Source of the DNA: Gluconobacter cadivus
Lineage (GTDB): Bacteria > Pseudomonadota > Alphaproteobacteria > Acetobacterales > Acetobacteraceae
Reading direction: 5' to 3'
DNA length: 64,000 nucleotides
Assembly: GCF_015244745.1 (NCBI RefSeq)
Contig: NZ_JABCQI010000005.1
Location: forward strand, 62,001-126,000
Part shown: in pieces, positions 54,383 to 63,898 of the stretch
Numbering within the stretch: the stretch's first letter is position 1
Layout of the letters: every line of letters starts with the position of its first letter
Program-made: the position numbers and the translations under genes
The notes under the pieces: model-generated
What the model saw: only the letters and a program-made list of their open reading frames with translations
What the model was told of the DNA's origin: nothing
Databases searched by the model: none

Positions 54383-54760
54383 GTGGCACGTATTGCCGGC
54401 GTAAACATTCCGACCAACAAGCGGGTCGTCATTGCCCTGCGTTATGTCTATGGCATCGGTCCGGCGACAGCGCAGTCCATCTGCACGAAGCTCGAAATTC
54501 CCGATGCCAAGCGCGTCAACGAGCTGTCTGACGACGAAATCGTCAAGATCCGCGAACTGATCGATTCCGAACTGCGCGTCGAAGGCGATCTTCGTCGTGA
54601 AACCGCAATGAACATCAAGCGTCTGATGGACCTCGGTTGCTACCGTGGCCTTCGTCACCGTCGTGGCCTCCCGGTCCGCGGTCAGCGTACGCACACCAAT
54701 GCCCGTACCCGCAAGGGCAAGGCTGTGGCGATTGCAGGCAAGAAGAAGGTTACGCGCTAA
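54383..54760 (+). CDS. rpsM: 30S ribosomal protein S13
   Basis: 125 residues from GTG at 54383. S13 contacts L5 and tRNA. Core [26 protein letters not shown] and C-terminal [20 protein letters not shown] are canonical. An in-frame ATG at 54368 would add five residues, but GGAG at 54371-54374 sits eight bases before the GTG, which favours the GTG. Confidence 0.95.
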   Translation: MARIAGVNIPTNKRVVIALRYVYGIGPATAQSICTKLEIPDAKRVNELSDDEIVKIRELIDSELRVEGDLRRETAMNIKRLMDLGCYRGLRHRRGLPVRGQRTHTNARTRKGKAVAIAGKKKVTR

Positions 54761-54818
54761 TCCGCGCATGATTTTTTTTCATCGACGTTTTGCTTAAACT
54801 TTTAGGACGACCTCTCTC

Positions 54819-55211
54819 ATGGCGAAGGCCGCTGCTCCGCGTATCCGTAAAAAGGAACGCAAGAATATCATTTCCGGTGTTGCTCACGTGCTTTCCACGT
54901 TCAACAACACCATGATCACCATTTCTGACGCACAGGGCAACGCGATTGCCTGGTCGTCGTCGGGTGCGCAGGGCTTTAAAGGCTCCCGTAAGTCCACGCC
55001 GTATGCTGCTCAGGTCGCTGCAGAAGATGCCGGCCGCAAGGCACGCGAGCATGGCATGGAAACGCTTGAGATCGAGGTCTCCGGTCCGGGTTCGGGGCGT
55101 GAAAGCGCTCTTCGTGCTCTTCAGGCCGTAGGGTTCAACATTACGTCCATCCGCGACATGACGCCCGTGCCGCACAATGGCTGCCGTCCCCGGAAGCGTC
55201 GTCGCGTCTGA
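54819..55211 (+). CDS. rpsK: 30S ribosomal protein S11
   Basis: 130 residues on the platform. Canonical [27 protein letters not shown] and C-terminal [16 protein letters not shown]. Preceded by a short U-rich stretch after rpsM, followed by a strong hairpin before rpoA. Confidence 0.98.
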   Translation: MAKAAAPRIRKKERKNIISGVAHVLSTFNNTMITISDAQGNAIAWSSSGAQGFKGSRKSTPYAAQVAAEDAGRKAREHGMETLEIEVSGPGSGRESALRALQAVGFNITSIRDMTPVPHNGCRPRKRRRV

Positions 55212-55220
55212 GTGATGCTG

Positions 55221-55248
55221 TGCTGCGTATCGCGTGCGATACGCAGCA
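55221..55248 (+). terminator. hairpin between rpsK and rpoA
   Basis: TGCTGCGTATC (55221-55231), loop GCGTGC, GATACGCAGCA (55238-55248), an 11-bp perfect stem. No U-tract follows; partial termination or processing is possible. Confidence 0.65.
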
Positions 55249-55342
55249 TCTGTAAGTGATTGCATCTTTTACCGCACCGATGGTGCGGGCCCAGGTGCCG
55301 CCAATCCCCTTGGCGTGCTTCGTTGTTTGAAAGGCCACGACC

Positions 55343-56362
55343 TTGGTTCTCCAGAAAAACTGGCAGTCCCTCATCAAGCCGGAGAAGCTTGAAGTCGAGC
55401 CCGGACCGGTTGCCTCGCGCATCGCCACTGTCGTGGCCGAGCCTCTGGAACGCGGCTTCGGCATGACGCTCGGTAATGCACTGCGTCGTATTCTCCTGTC
55501 GTCACTGCAGGGCGCTGCCGTGACCGCCATTCAGATCGATGGTGTGCTGCATGAGTTCTCCGCCGTGCCGGGTGTGCGTGAAGACGTCACGGACATCGTC
55601 CTGAACGTCAAGCAGCTTGCTCTTCGCATGCATGGTGAAGGCCCCAAGCGCATGATCCTGACGGCCACTGGCCCAGGTGAAGTGACGGCTGGCCAGATCC
55701 AGGCAGGTCATGACATCGAGATCATGAATCCCGATCTGGTGATCTGCACGCTCGATGACGGCGTGAAGCTCGGCATGGAATTCACCGTCAATATGGGCAA
55801 GGGCTATGTTGCAGCAGCAGCAAACCGTCCCGAAGATGCTCCGATTGGCCTGATTCCCATCGATGCGATTTATTCGCCAGTCCGTCGGGTTTCCTACAAG
55901 ATCGAGCAGACGCGTGTCGGTCAGGTCACTGACTATGACAAGCTGTTGTTGACGGTTGAGACCAACGGTGCGGTGACGCCTGAAGACAGTCTGGCTCTTG
56001 CAGCCCGGATTCTTCAGGATCAGCTGCAGCTGTTCATCAACTTTGATGAGCCGCGTCCGGTCCAGCATGAAGAGCCGCAGGATGACCTGCCGTTCAACCG
56101 CAATCTTCTCCGCAAGGTTGACGAACTTGAGCTGTCGGTGCGTAGCGCCAACTGCCTTAAGAACGACAACATTGTTTACATTGGCGATCTGGTGCAGAAG
56201 TCCGAACAGGAAATGCTCCGTACGCCTAATTTCGGGCGCAAGTCGCTCAACGAGATCAAGGAAGTTCTCACCGGTATGGGGCTGTCGCTCGGCATGAGCG
56301 TCCCAGCCTGGCCGCCCGAGAACATCGAGGATCTGGCCAAGCGTCTCGACGAGACGTTCTGA
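55343..56362 (+). CDS. rpoA: RNA polymerase alpha subunit
   Basis: 339 residues, starting with TTG at 55343, nine bases after AAGG; the in-frame stop at 55328 leaves no better start. N-terminal dimerisation domain ([23 protein letters not shown]), linker, and C-terminal domain with [44 protein letters not shown] that contacts UP elements and activators. Followed by rplQ after 27 bases. Confidence 0.98.
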   Translation: MVLQKNWQSLIKPEKLEVEPGPVASRIATVVAEPLERGFGMTLGNALRRILLSSLQGAAVTAIQIDGVLHEFSAVPGVREDVTDIVLNVKQLALRMHGEGPKRMILTATGPGEVTAGQIQAGHDIEIMNPDLVICTLDDGVKLGMEFTVNMGKGYVAAAANRPEDAPIGLIPIDAIYSPVRRVSYKIEQTRVGQVTDYDKLLLTVETNGAVTPEDSLALAARILQDQLQLFINFDEPRPVQHEEPQDDLPFNRNLLRKVDELELSVRSANCLKNDNIVYIGDLVQKSEQEMLRTPNFGRKSLNEIKEVLTGMGLSLGMSVPAWPPENIEDLAKRLDETF

Positions 56363-56389
56363 GAACTTTCAAGGTAAGGAAAACTAGCA

Positions 56390-56812
56390 ATGCGTCATGG
56401 TGTGAGCGGGCGTAAGCTCAATGTCACCTCTTCTCACCGCGCTGCCATGTTCCGCAACATGGCCGTGGCTCTCATCAAGCACGAGCAGATCACGACGACG
56501 CTCCCGAAGGCGAAAGAACTTCGTCCGGTCGTCGAAAAGCTGATCACGCTCGGCAAGCGTGGTGATCTGCACGCCCGTCGTCAGGCCTTCGCGCAGCTGC
56601 GTGACGATGCCGTCGTGACGAAGCTGTTCTCGGCTGTCGCCGAGCGTTACAAGGGACGTGCCGGTGGCTACTCCCGCGTTCTGAAGGCTGGCGTGCGTTA
56701 TGGCGACAATGCCGATATGGCCGTGATTGAACTGGTCGATCGCGATGTCGCTGCGAAGGGCCAGGACAGCGGACCGAAGCAGAACGTTGCTGCGGAGCAG
56801 GAAGCCGCCTGA
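56390..56812 (+). CDS. rplQ: 50S ribosomal protein L17
   Basis: 140 residues. [46 protein letters not shown] blocks are canonical. Last gene of the supercluster. Confidence 0.98.
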   Translation: MRHGVSGRKLNVTSSHRAAMFRNMAVALIKHEQITTTLPKAKELRPVVEKLITLGKRGDLHARRQAFAQLRDDAVVTKLFSAVAERYKGRAGGYSRVLKAGVRYGDNADMAVIELVDRDVAAKGQDSGPKQNVAAEQEAA

Positions 56813-56834
56813 GGCTCCTGTTTTTGAAGCGTTG

Positions 56835-56869
56835 AAAAAGGCCGGGGCAGGAATGTCCCGGCCTTTTTT
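56835..56869 (+). terminator. intrinsic terminator after rplQ
   Basis: AAAGGCCGGG (56837-56846) pairs with CCCGGCCTTT (56857-56866) around a 10-base loop, with a T-run to 56869. Ends the alpha operon. Confidence 0.9.
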
Positions 56870-57150
56870 GATTCGTGGTTTCTTGGTCACGCAAGTGTGT
56901 GATATGTAGTCAGCACTCTTTGCAGAATCTTTCCTGTCTCTTTCAGAGACAGTCTGAATTTCCGCTCCTTCACAAGGCGCGGGTTCTCCCTTTTGAAGAA
57001 TGCTCCGTCGTTCTTTTTCATAGGGGCTGCATCATTCTGAGAAACAGGCCCGAGCACTCTCGTAGGGCCTGCCACGACGCATCGAATATGTATCCCGGCA
57101 ATGAGGCCCGGATGGGTTCGTGATGCGTCCAGCGTTTGGAGAGCGTTATA
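56870..57150 (+). promoter_or_regulatory. hairpin-rich leader/control region before the MFS transporter
   Basis: No gene seen. Three stems are visible: CTGTCTC/GAGACAG (56934-56940/56946-56952), CAGGCCC/GGGCCTG (57045-57051/57065-57071) and GACGCATC-GAA/TTC-(GT)-GATGCGTC (57076-57086/57117-57129). The last ends 21 bases before the ATG. Could be a structured 5' leader or paired operator half-sites. Confidence 0.5.
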
Positions 57151-58461
57151 ATGTCTGAATCTTCCCCTCCAAAACATGGGTTGGCGGAAACCCTTGGAAT
57201 ACCCAGAGCCCTGTTCTGGGCGTTCGTGGGACAGCTCCTGTTCATGGTCGGTGATGGTGTGGAGGCGGGGTATCTCGATACCTACATGCTCCATCATGGC
57301 CATACGCAGGGTTTCGTGAATGAAATGTTCACGTTTTATGGCATCACCGTGATGATCGCCGCCTGGTTCTCCGGGCCTCTGTCGGATCTCATGGGACCGA
57401 AGAAAGTCATGTGGCTTGGCCTCATTCTGTGGAGCGTGCTTGAAGTCGGGTTTCTGGCTCTGGGACTTGGGCCAAACAGTGGGCCGATGATTCTGCTGTT
57501 CTATACGCTGCGAGGGTTTGCATACCCGCTGTTTGCGTATGGCTTCCTCGTCTGGATTGCCGCCGCAACGCCGACAGCCATGCTGGGCTCGGCCGCGGGC
57601 TGGTTCTGGTTTTCCTTTTCAGCAGGTCTGCCCACTCTCGGGTCGCAATTCGCACGCTTTGCCATTCCGGAAATTGGCGAGCTTCGCACCTTCTGGTGTT
57701 CCCTGGGGCTTGTGATTCTGGGTGGTCTTGTTGCGCTGCTGTTCACGCATGAACCGACGGGTAAGAAACGCCTTCTGCCGGACCATATTCCGACCAAGGA
57801 TATTTTCTTTGGCTCCATGAGCATCATGTGGCGTGAGCCGAAAACGCTGATCGCCGGTATCGTCCGCGTGATTGATACATCTTCGGAATATGCGTTTCTC
57901 GCAATCATGCCTGCGTTTTTCGTGGATCATCTCGGCTTCTCTCTTGCCCAGTGGCTGAACCTCCTGTCGCTCATTTTCCTGAGCAACATCTTGTTCAACC
58001 TTGTCTCGGGCATGGTTGCCGATACGCTTGGACACCGGTTTGTCGTGGCCGTTTTCGGTGGGATCGGTGGTTTCGTAGCCATTCCGCTGTTTTATTATGT
58101 ACCGCTCTGGTTTCCGGGAAATTTCTGGGCCGTGGCCGCAGCAGGAATTTTCTATGGCGCGACTGTCGCGGCTTTCGTGCCGCTGTCGGGCCTGATGCCG
58201 CAGATCTGCCCGCGCGAGAAAGCGGCTGCACTGTCCATTCTTGGTTTGGGTGCGGGCGCATCCACATGGGTTGGACCAGCTGTTGTTGCCGGCTGTGAGG
58301 CGGTTTTCGGACCGGGCATGCAGTATGTGATCTGGACGTTTGCGGTGATTTATCTGCTGTCTGCCGGGATGACGATGGCTTTGACCATCTCTCCTGAAGC
58401 GCAGCGCTATAATGAAGAAACCGCACGTCGGGGCGAAGATGCTCCGGCAGTCGGTCACTGA
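57151..58461 (+). CDS. MFS transporter, polyol permease-like (RbtT/DalT/CsbX type)
   Basis: 436 residues, twelve likely membrane segments. MFS motif-A-like GPLSDLMGPKKVMW lies in the loop between TM2 and TM3. RVIDTSSEYAFLAIMPAFFVDHLG in the second half and the N-terminal FVGQLLFMVGDGVEAGYL resemble ribitol/arabinitol-type permeases. The substrate is a guess; polyol uptake would suit an acetic acid bacterium. ATG 57151 follows GGAGAG by seven bases; an upstream in-frame start is rejected. Confidence 0.82.
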   Translation: MSESSPPKHGLAETLGIPRALFWAFVGQLLFMVGDGVEAGYLDTYMLHHGHTQGFVNEMFTFYGITVMIAAWFSGPLSDLMGPKKVMWLGLILWSVLEVGFLALGLGPNSGPMILLFYTLRGFAYPLFAYGFLVWIAAATPTAMLGSAAGWFWFSFSAGLPTLGSQFARFAIPEIGELRTFWCSLGLVILGGLVALLFTHEPTGKKRLLPDHIPTKDIFFGSMSIMWREPKTLIAGIVRVIDTSSEYAFLAIMPAFFVDHLGFSLAQWLNLLSLIFLSNILFNLVSGMVADTLGHRFVVAVFGGIGGFVAIPLFYYVPLWFPGNFWAVAAAGIFYGATVAAFVPLSGLMPQICPREKAAALSILGLGAGASTWVGPAVVAGCEAVFGPGMQYVIWTFAVIYLLSAGMTMALTISPEAQRYNEETARRGEDAPAVGH

Positions 58462-58508
58462 GTGGACGGTCTCATTCAGATCATCCCTTAAGTGTTCTGA
58501 CGATGTAA

Positions 58509-58544
58509 AAGAAAAGGCAGTCCGATAGCGGACTGCCTTTTCTT
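58509..58544 (+). terminator. intrinsic terminator after the MFS gene
   Basis: AAGAAAAGGCAGTCCG pairs perfectly with CGGACTGCCTTTTCTT (16 bp) around loop ATAG. Symmetric A/T flanks make it potentially bidirectional. Confidence 0.88.
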
Positions 58545-58560
58545 GTGTTGGGAGGATGTC

Positions 58561-58779
58561 ATGGCGGGAAGAAAATTTACGAACACGGACTCGGAGCGCT
58601 TGCAGCCCGGGATGATCGAGAGTTCCTGTAAAAGCGCGCTCGTAACAAAAATTTCTCGGGTAACAAAAGAAACGGAAGCACTTGTCAGTGATCTGATGGT
58701 GGATCAGCCACTCTTCTGGCTGTTGGCCGCATCTTTTATCGGGTTTTTCCTGGGAAAGCGTCTTTTAAGAAGAAATTAA
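58561..58779 (+). CDS. ElaB/YqjD-like small membrane-anchored protein
   Basis: 72 residues from the ATG at 58561, seven bases after GGGAGG. A charged helical N-terminal part is followed by a single C-terminal membrane helix (PLFWLLAASFIGFFLGKRLL) ending RRN, the layout of ElaB/YqjD/DUF883 proteins, which tether stationary-phase ribosomes in E. coli. The match is by layout, not strong sequence identity. Confidence 0.55.
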   Translation: MAGRKFTNTDSERLQPGMIESSCKSALVTKISRVTKETEALVSDLMVDQPLFWLLAASFIGFFLGKRLLRRN

Positions 58780-58840
58780 ACTTCCGCACGTGCGTGACGT
58801 TACGACATGACCACGAACTCTTGGGCAAGGAACTGCCGTC

Positions 58841-59011
58841 ATGCTGCACTACGCGATTGTTTTCTTCATCATTTCCATCATCGCCGGCGTTTTCGGTTTC
58901 TCAGGCATCTCTGCCGCCACAGCAGGCATTGCCAAACTGTTTTTCATTCTCTTTCTGGTTCTTGCGGTGCTGGCCATTCTCGCAGGTGTGGCAGGACTGC
59001 ACGCGCTCTGA
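58841..59011 (+). CDS. DUF1328 (YtjA-like) two-helix membrane protein
   Basis: 56 residues: [19 protein letters not shown], then [16 protein letters not shown] and [15 protein letters not shown]. This is the classic DUF1328 pattern with the FGFSGISA turn and two membrane helices. GGCAAGGA lies about ten bases upstream of the ATG. Function unknown. A terminator follows. Confidence 0.85.
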   Translation: MLHYAIVFFIISIIAGVFGFSGISAATAGIAKLFFILFLVLAVLAILAGVAGLHAL

Positions 59012-59037
59012 TCACCTGATACGATGCTGATATGAAG

Positions 59038-59069
59038 AGGGCGGGTGCCGATGGCCCCGCCCTTTTTTA
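59038..59069. terminator. terminator between DUF1328 gene and convergent RND operon
   Basis: AGGGCGGG (59038-59045) pairs with CCCGCCCT (59056-59063), followed by TTTTT. Stops the plus-strand transcript just before the convergent outer-membrane factor gene. Confidence 0.85.
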
Positions 59070-59075
59070 TGATCT

Positions 59076-60620
59076 TTAGTTCCCGTTCTTGTCCCTCTGG
59101 ATGAAGGAAGGCAGGAACGGATTATCCGTCTGAAGCGAATTTTTGCTCGGGAGCTGTTGCGTCGTCCAGCCTCCGCCCAGATCCGTCATGAGCTTGACCT
59201 CGGCGAGAAACTGCTGCTGCCGCACGCTGAGCTGGGTTTCCTGATACTGAAGGGCGTTCTGTTCGGCGGTGATGACCGTTGTGTAGATCTGCGTTCCGGC
59301 GAGATACTCGTTCATGGACACCTGAACGGCGCTTTCGGCGGTTTTCACGGCAGCATTCTGTAAGGCAAGCTGCTGATCGAGATAGCGCAGGCCGGACATC
59401 TGATCTTCGGTGTCCTGAAGGGCTGCGAGAACCGTCTGGCGGTAGGTGGCCACGGCATTGTCGTAATCGGCTTCTGCGCTGCGCACCGCAGCAGAACGCG
59501 CGCCGCCTTGGAAGATGGTTTCACTTGCAGCCGCACCGAGGCTCCATGTGCGCGTAGCGGTCTGGATCAGCTGTTCAAGAGGATTGCCGCTATAGCCATA
59601 AGACGCGGAGAGCGTGACCTGTGGGAAGAACGCGCCGATCTCGTACCCGATTTCCGCATTATAGGCTTCCATATTGCGCTCGGCCTGCGCCACGTCCGGA
59701 CGACGCTGAAGCAACATGGAGGGCACGGCGACGGGGGCGGCGGGGATCGTCTCGGGAAGGGGAGAGGCTGCCAGCGTGAGTTCTGCTGGAGCCCGGCCCG
59801 TCAGCATGGCGATGGCGTGCTCGTACTGTGCGCGGGCGATATGGGCGTTGGACAGGCTGGCCTGCGTCGATTGCAGCAGGTAGCGGGCCTGAAGAACGCT
59901 GGTCGGATCAGCGACACCGGCATCAAGCTGGTTCTGGAGGATTTCCAGATTGTGGCGATACAGATCCACGTTACGGGCATAAAGCGCAATCAGGCTGTCC
60001 TGATAGCGCAGATCGAAATAATCCTGTGCGAGCTGGAGCTGATAGGACAGTCGCATGTTCGCAACGAGGGCGGCGTCAGCCTGTGTGGCAGCAACCTGCT
60101 GCTGAACCTGCCGGCGGATCATACCCCAGACGTCGACGGTCCAGCTTGCGGATGGGCCGGTCGTCCATGTGTTGGACGTGTAGGACTGGCTGGACGTGTA
60201 GGGAATGCCGTTACTGGCATTCGAGGTGCTGCCGCCCTGTGAGTTGCGGTTGAAGCTGAATTTGCCGCTCAGGGTCGGGAAAAGCTGCGCGCGGATCGAA
60301 TCAATCGTCGCGGCCGCCTTGCGATACTGCGCCTCATATTCCTTCAGGCTCTGGTTGGACGTGGCCACGCGTTCTTCAAGGTCGTTGAGAACGGGATCGT
60401 TGAAGATTGTCCACCAGTCTCCTTTGGGCATTTTCGCAAGATCGGGGGCAGCCATCTGCCAGCCCGGCGGCGGAGGCGCTTCCTTGAATTTGGCGGAGAT
60501 GATGGCTTTCGGACGATGATAGTTCGGCCCGACCATGCCGCCGATACAGCCGCTCAGGAAAGGCAGGGTCGCCGCCCCCAGCAGGGCAGTGCGCAGGGTG
60601 GATTTACGGAGGGCGGGCAT
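59076..60620 (-). CDS. RND outer-membrane factor, NodT-family lipoprotein
   Basis: 514 residues. Lipobox LSGC (about residue 25) after a basic, hydrophobic signal. Family blocks: MVGPNYHRP, GDWWTIFNDPVLNDLEERV, coiled hairpins (EYEAQYRKAAATIDSIRAQLFPTL) and LLQRRPDVAQAERNMEAYNAEIGYEIGAFFPQV, then DLGGGWTTQQLP near the end. Its start overlaps the permease stop by one base. Third or later gene of an MdtABC-OprM-like set. Confidence 0.93.
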   Translation of the reverse strand: MPALRKSTLRTALLGAATLPFLSGCIGGMVGPNYHRPKAIISAKFKEAPPPPGWQMAAPDLAKMPKGDWWTIFNDPVLNDLEERVATSNQSLKEYEAQYRKAAATIDSIRAQLFPTLSGKFSFNRNSQGGSTSNASNGIPYTSSQSYTSNTWTTGPSASWTVDVWGMIRRQVQQQVAATQADAALVANMRLSYQLQLAQDYFDLRYQDSLIALYARNVDLYRHNLEILQNQLDAGVADPTSVLQARYLLQSTQASLSNAHIARAQYEHAIAMLTGRAPAELTLAASPLPETIPAAPVAVPSMLLQRRPDVAQAERNMEAYNAEIGYEIGAFFPQVTLSASYGYSGNPLEQLIQTATRTWSLGAAASETIFQGGARSAAVRSAEADYDNAVATYRQTVLAALQDTEDQMSGLRYLDQQLALQNAAVKTAESAVQVSMNEYLAGTQIYTTVITAEQNALQYQETQLSVRQQQFLAEVKLMTDLGGGWTTQQLPSKNSLQTDNPFLPSFIQRDKNGN

Positions 60621-63600
60621 CAGGACTGTGTTCCCCGGGCTGAAAGATGGAAAAAGGAAGCGACGTGGGCACGCAGACGGCCCATGGCGCGTCCGAACCG
60701 GTCGAGATACAGGAAAATGACGGGCGTGCTGTAGAGCGTCAGCAACTGGCTGACGACGAGGCCGCCGAGAATGGCGATCCCCAGCGGGCGGCGGAGTTCG
60801 CAGCCATATCCGTTGCCGATGATGAGGGGCACGGCACCGAACGCAGCGGCCAGAGACGTCATGAGGATGGGACGAAAGCGCAGATGGCTGGCCTGACGGA
60901 TGGCCTCTCTGGCCGACAGCCCTTCACGCTGCGCCACGAGGGCGAAGTCGATCAGCATGATGGCGTTTTTCTTGACGATGCCGATAAGCAGGATCACGCC
61001 GATCATGGCCATGAGGGAGAATTCCTCTCCGCAGATCTGAAGAGCCAGAATGGCGCCGACGCCTGCGGATGGCAGCGTTGAGAGGATCGTCAGGGGATGG
61101 ATCAGGCTCTCATACAGGACGCCCAGCACGATATAGACGGCGGCGAGGGCGGCGAGGATCAGCAGAACCTCACTCCCTGCGGATTTCTGGAAAGCCGCCG
61201 CGTTGCCCGCAAACCCGCCGTGAATGTCTGACGGGACATGCAGCTTTACCATGGCGGCCTGAACGGCATCCACGGCCGTGCCAAGCGAGACGCCGGGAGC
61301 AAGGTTGAAGGACACGGTCGTCGCGACGGATTGTCCTTCATGGCTGACGGTCAGGGCCGTGTTGGTATTGCGCTGGCGTGAGAGGACGGACAGGGGGACC
61401 ATGTTGTCCACGCTGGTGGCGACGGCTGCACCGCTTGATGCCGATTTTCCACCTGCCAGCGCGTTGGCGACCGAGTTCTGATAAGACTGCTCACTCTGCG
61501 ACAGGGTCGTGACAGCCGTTGTGGTGCGGGCGCGGATGTTGTTCGATGCCGTTCCGCCTGCTGCTGTTCCGCCGGACGTGCTGATCCACATCTGTTGCAG
61601 CATCGACGGATCCTGCCAGTAGCGGGGCGCTGCTTCCATGATGACGCGGTACTGGTTGAGGTTGCCGTAGATAATGGAGGCGGCGCGCTGGCCGAACGCA
61701 TCATAGAGCGTGTTGGAAATGAGCTGTGGCGTGACGGAGTAGCGGGCTTCCGTGTCGCGGTTGATCGCGATGTTGATCCCCTGACCGCCCTGTTCCACGT
61801 CCGATGTCACGTCCATGAGCTCCGGCAGTCTGGAAAGCGCGGTCACGATCTTGGGAGTCCATTCGAACAGGTCTTCCGCGGAAGGGCCCTCAAGCGAATA
61901 CTGATAGGCGGCGTCTCCGGGCCGCGCGCCCGTCCGGACACTGCCGGGGGCCATCAGACGGAGCTGCGCGCCAGGAATATGGGAGAACCTGCGGGTCAGG
62001 CGCTGGATGGTGGTCGCAAGATCGTCCGTTCGCTCGGACTTGGGCTTAAGTGCGATGAACATGTTGGCTGAGTTGGCCGAACGTCCACCGACACCGCCCA
62101 TGACGCCTACGACATCCCGGTCGGACGCGACGCTCTTCATGGCCTTGACCACGATTTTCTGAAGCGCCTGAAACGAGATCGACTGATCGGCAACCACACG
62201 CCCCATGATCTGTCCGGTGTCTTCGGAAGGGAAGAAACCTTTGGGCATTTTCACATACAGCACACCGGCCAGCACCAGAGTGGCGGGCAGGGACATCGCG
62301 ATCAGGAACTGATGCCCCAAGGCCCAGTCCAGCGATTTGCCGTAACCCGACGTGGTGGCGCTGATCATGCGTTCGAGGAAACGGCCGGTTTTCTTCCACA
62401 GACCCGGACCGTTATCGTCCGTGTGGGTCAGAAGCTGGGCGCTGATCATAGGCGTCAGCGTCAGGGAAAGGAGCAGCGAAATGCAGAGCGTGATGACCAT
62501 GGTCATCGCGAACTCATGGAACAGCCGCCCCGCGATCCCGCCCATGAGCATGATTGGCGCAAACACCACGATCAGCGAGACCGTGATCGAAACGACCGTG
62601 AACGCGACTTCGGTCGTGCCTTTGATGGCGGCGTCCTGCCGGTTGTAACCCATCTCCATGTAGCGCGCGATGTTTTCCAGAACGACGATGGCGTCATCGA
62701 CCACGAAGCCCGTCGAAATCGTCAGGGCCATCAGCGACATATTGTCGAGCTGGTACCCCATCAGCGCCATGGCCCCGAAGGTCCCGACGATCGAGACCGG
62801 CACCACGATGGCAGGAACCATGATGGCAGAGAGGCTGCGCAGGAACAGCAGGACGACCACGACCACGAGTACGACGGCGATGACAAGGGTCTGTTTCGTA
62901 TCGTCCAGCGAGGCCCGGATTGTTTTGGAGCGATCGATCAGGATTGAAATATTGGTATTACCGGGCAGGGCGGACTGAAGGGCTGGCAGGCGGCCGCGGA
63001 TGCCGTCGATCGTCTTGATGACGTTTGCGCCACCCTGCGAGAAGACCGTACAGATAATGGCGGCGTTGCCGTTCAGATACCCCGCCTGACGAAGATCTTC
63101 GACACTGTTCTTGACGTCCGCGAGATCCGTCAGGCGGACCGGCTGGTTGTTGCGATAGGCGATGACCAGATCGCGATATTCTTCCGCATCCGTCGCCTGA
63201 TCGTTGGTAGAGAGCATCATGCGCTCGCCATTGGCGTCCAGAAAACCTTTGGGCGTATGGGCATTGGCGGAGGCGAGGGCGGCGCGCAGATCTTCGAAGC
63301 CGATCCCGTAATGGAACAGGCGCAGCGGATTGATTTCAACACGCACGGCGGGAAGGGACGCGCCGCGGATTTCCACATCACCGACGCCCTGGATCTGGCT
63401 GAGCTGCGGGATGAGGATGTTGCTTGCGAAATCGTAGAGTTCCTGCGGCGTCCGGGTGCTGGACGATAGCGTCAAAGCGAGAATGGGCGGACCGTTGGAG
63501 TTCGCCTTCATATAGGTCGGGTTGCTGCGCAGACTGGTGGGCAGATCCTGCCGTGCGCCTTGCAAAGCGGCTTCCACGTCACGCGCAGCGCCGTTGATGT

Positions 63601-63898
63601 CTCGTGACAGGTCGAACTGAAGGGTGATGCGCGTCTGGTTGACCATGGATTCCGAGGTCATTTCCGTGACGCCGGAAATCGCCCCCAGATGCCGCTCCAA
63701 AGGCCCTGCGATCGTGCTCGCGATTTCGGACGGAGAGCCTCCGGGCTGGTTTGCGGTCACCATGATGACCGGAAAGTCCACGTCCGGCAGATCGGCGACG
63801 GGCAGGGCGAAATAGCCCATAACGCCGCCGATCACGAGAGCGACCGCCAGCAGCGTCGTGCCAACGGGCCTTAGGACAAAGAGGCGAACCAGATTCAC
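60620..63898 (-). CDS. RND efflux permease (MdtC/MuxC-like, second of a pair)
   Basis: 1092 residues. The proton-relay pair is in MALTISTGFVVDDAIVVLENI (TM4). The N-terminus is LVRLFVLRPVGTTLLAVALVIGGVMGYFALP. A Ser/Ala/Gly-rich insertion (about residues 790-840, with ASNNIRARTTTAVTTLSQSE and ALAGGKSASSGAAVATS) distinguishes it from AcrB. The GTG start (63896-63898) overlaps the stop of another permease-like gene, so this is probably an MdtB-MdtC-type heteromeric pump. Substrate unknown. Confidence 0.93.
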   Translation of the reverse strand: MNLVRLFVLRPVGTTLLAVALVIGGVMGYFALPVADLPDVDFPVIMVTANQPGGSPSEIASTIAGPLERHLGAISGVTEMTSESMVNQTRITLQFDLSRDINGAARDVEAALQGARQDLPTSLRSNPTYMKANSNGPPILALTLSSSTRTPQELYDFASNILIPQLSQIQGVGDVEIRGASLPAVRVEINPLRLFHYGIGFEDLRAALASANAHTPKGFLDANGERMMLSTNDQATDAEEYRDLVIAYRNNQPVRLTDLADVKNSVEDLRQAGYLNGNAAIICTVFSQGGANVIKTIDGIRGRLPALQSALPGNTNISILIDRSKTIRASLDDTKQTLVIAVVLVVVVVLLFLRSLSAIMVPAIVVPVSIVGTFGAMALMGYQLDNMSLMALTISTGFVVDDAIVVLENIARYMEMGYNRQDAAIKGTTEVAFTVVSITVSLIVVFAPIMLMGGIAGRLFHEFAMTMVITLCISLLLSLTLTPMISAQLLTHTDDNGPGLWKKTGRFLERMISATTSGYGKSLDWALGHQFLIAMSLPATLVLAGVLYVKMPKGFFPSEDTGQIMGRVVADQSISFQALQKIVVKAMKSVASDRDVVGVMGGVGGRSANSANMFIALKPKSERTDDLATTIQRLTRRFSHIPGAQLRLMAPGSVRTGARPGDAAYQYSLEGPSAEDLFEWTPKIVTALSRLPELMDVTSDVEQGGQGINIAINRDTEARYSVTPQLISNTLYDAFGQRAASIIYGNLNQYRVIMEAAPRYWQDPSMLQQMWISTSGGTAAGGTASNNIRARTTTAVTTLSQSEQSYQNSVANALAGGKSASSGAAVATSVDNMVPLSVLSRQRNTNTALTVSHEGQSVATTVSFNLAPGVSLGTAVDAVQAAMVKLHVPSDIHGGFAGNAAAFQKSAGSEVLLILAALAAVYIVLGVLYESLIHPLTILSTLPSAGVGAILALQICGEEFSLMAMIGVILLIGIVKKNAIMLIDFALVAQREGLSAREAIRQASHLRFRPILMTSLAAAFGAVPLIIGNGYGCELRRPLGIAILGGLVVSQLLTLYSTPVIFLYLDRFGRAMGRLRAHVASFFHLSARGTQS

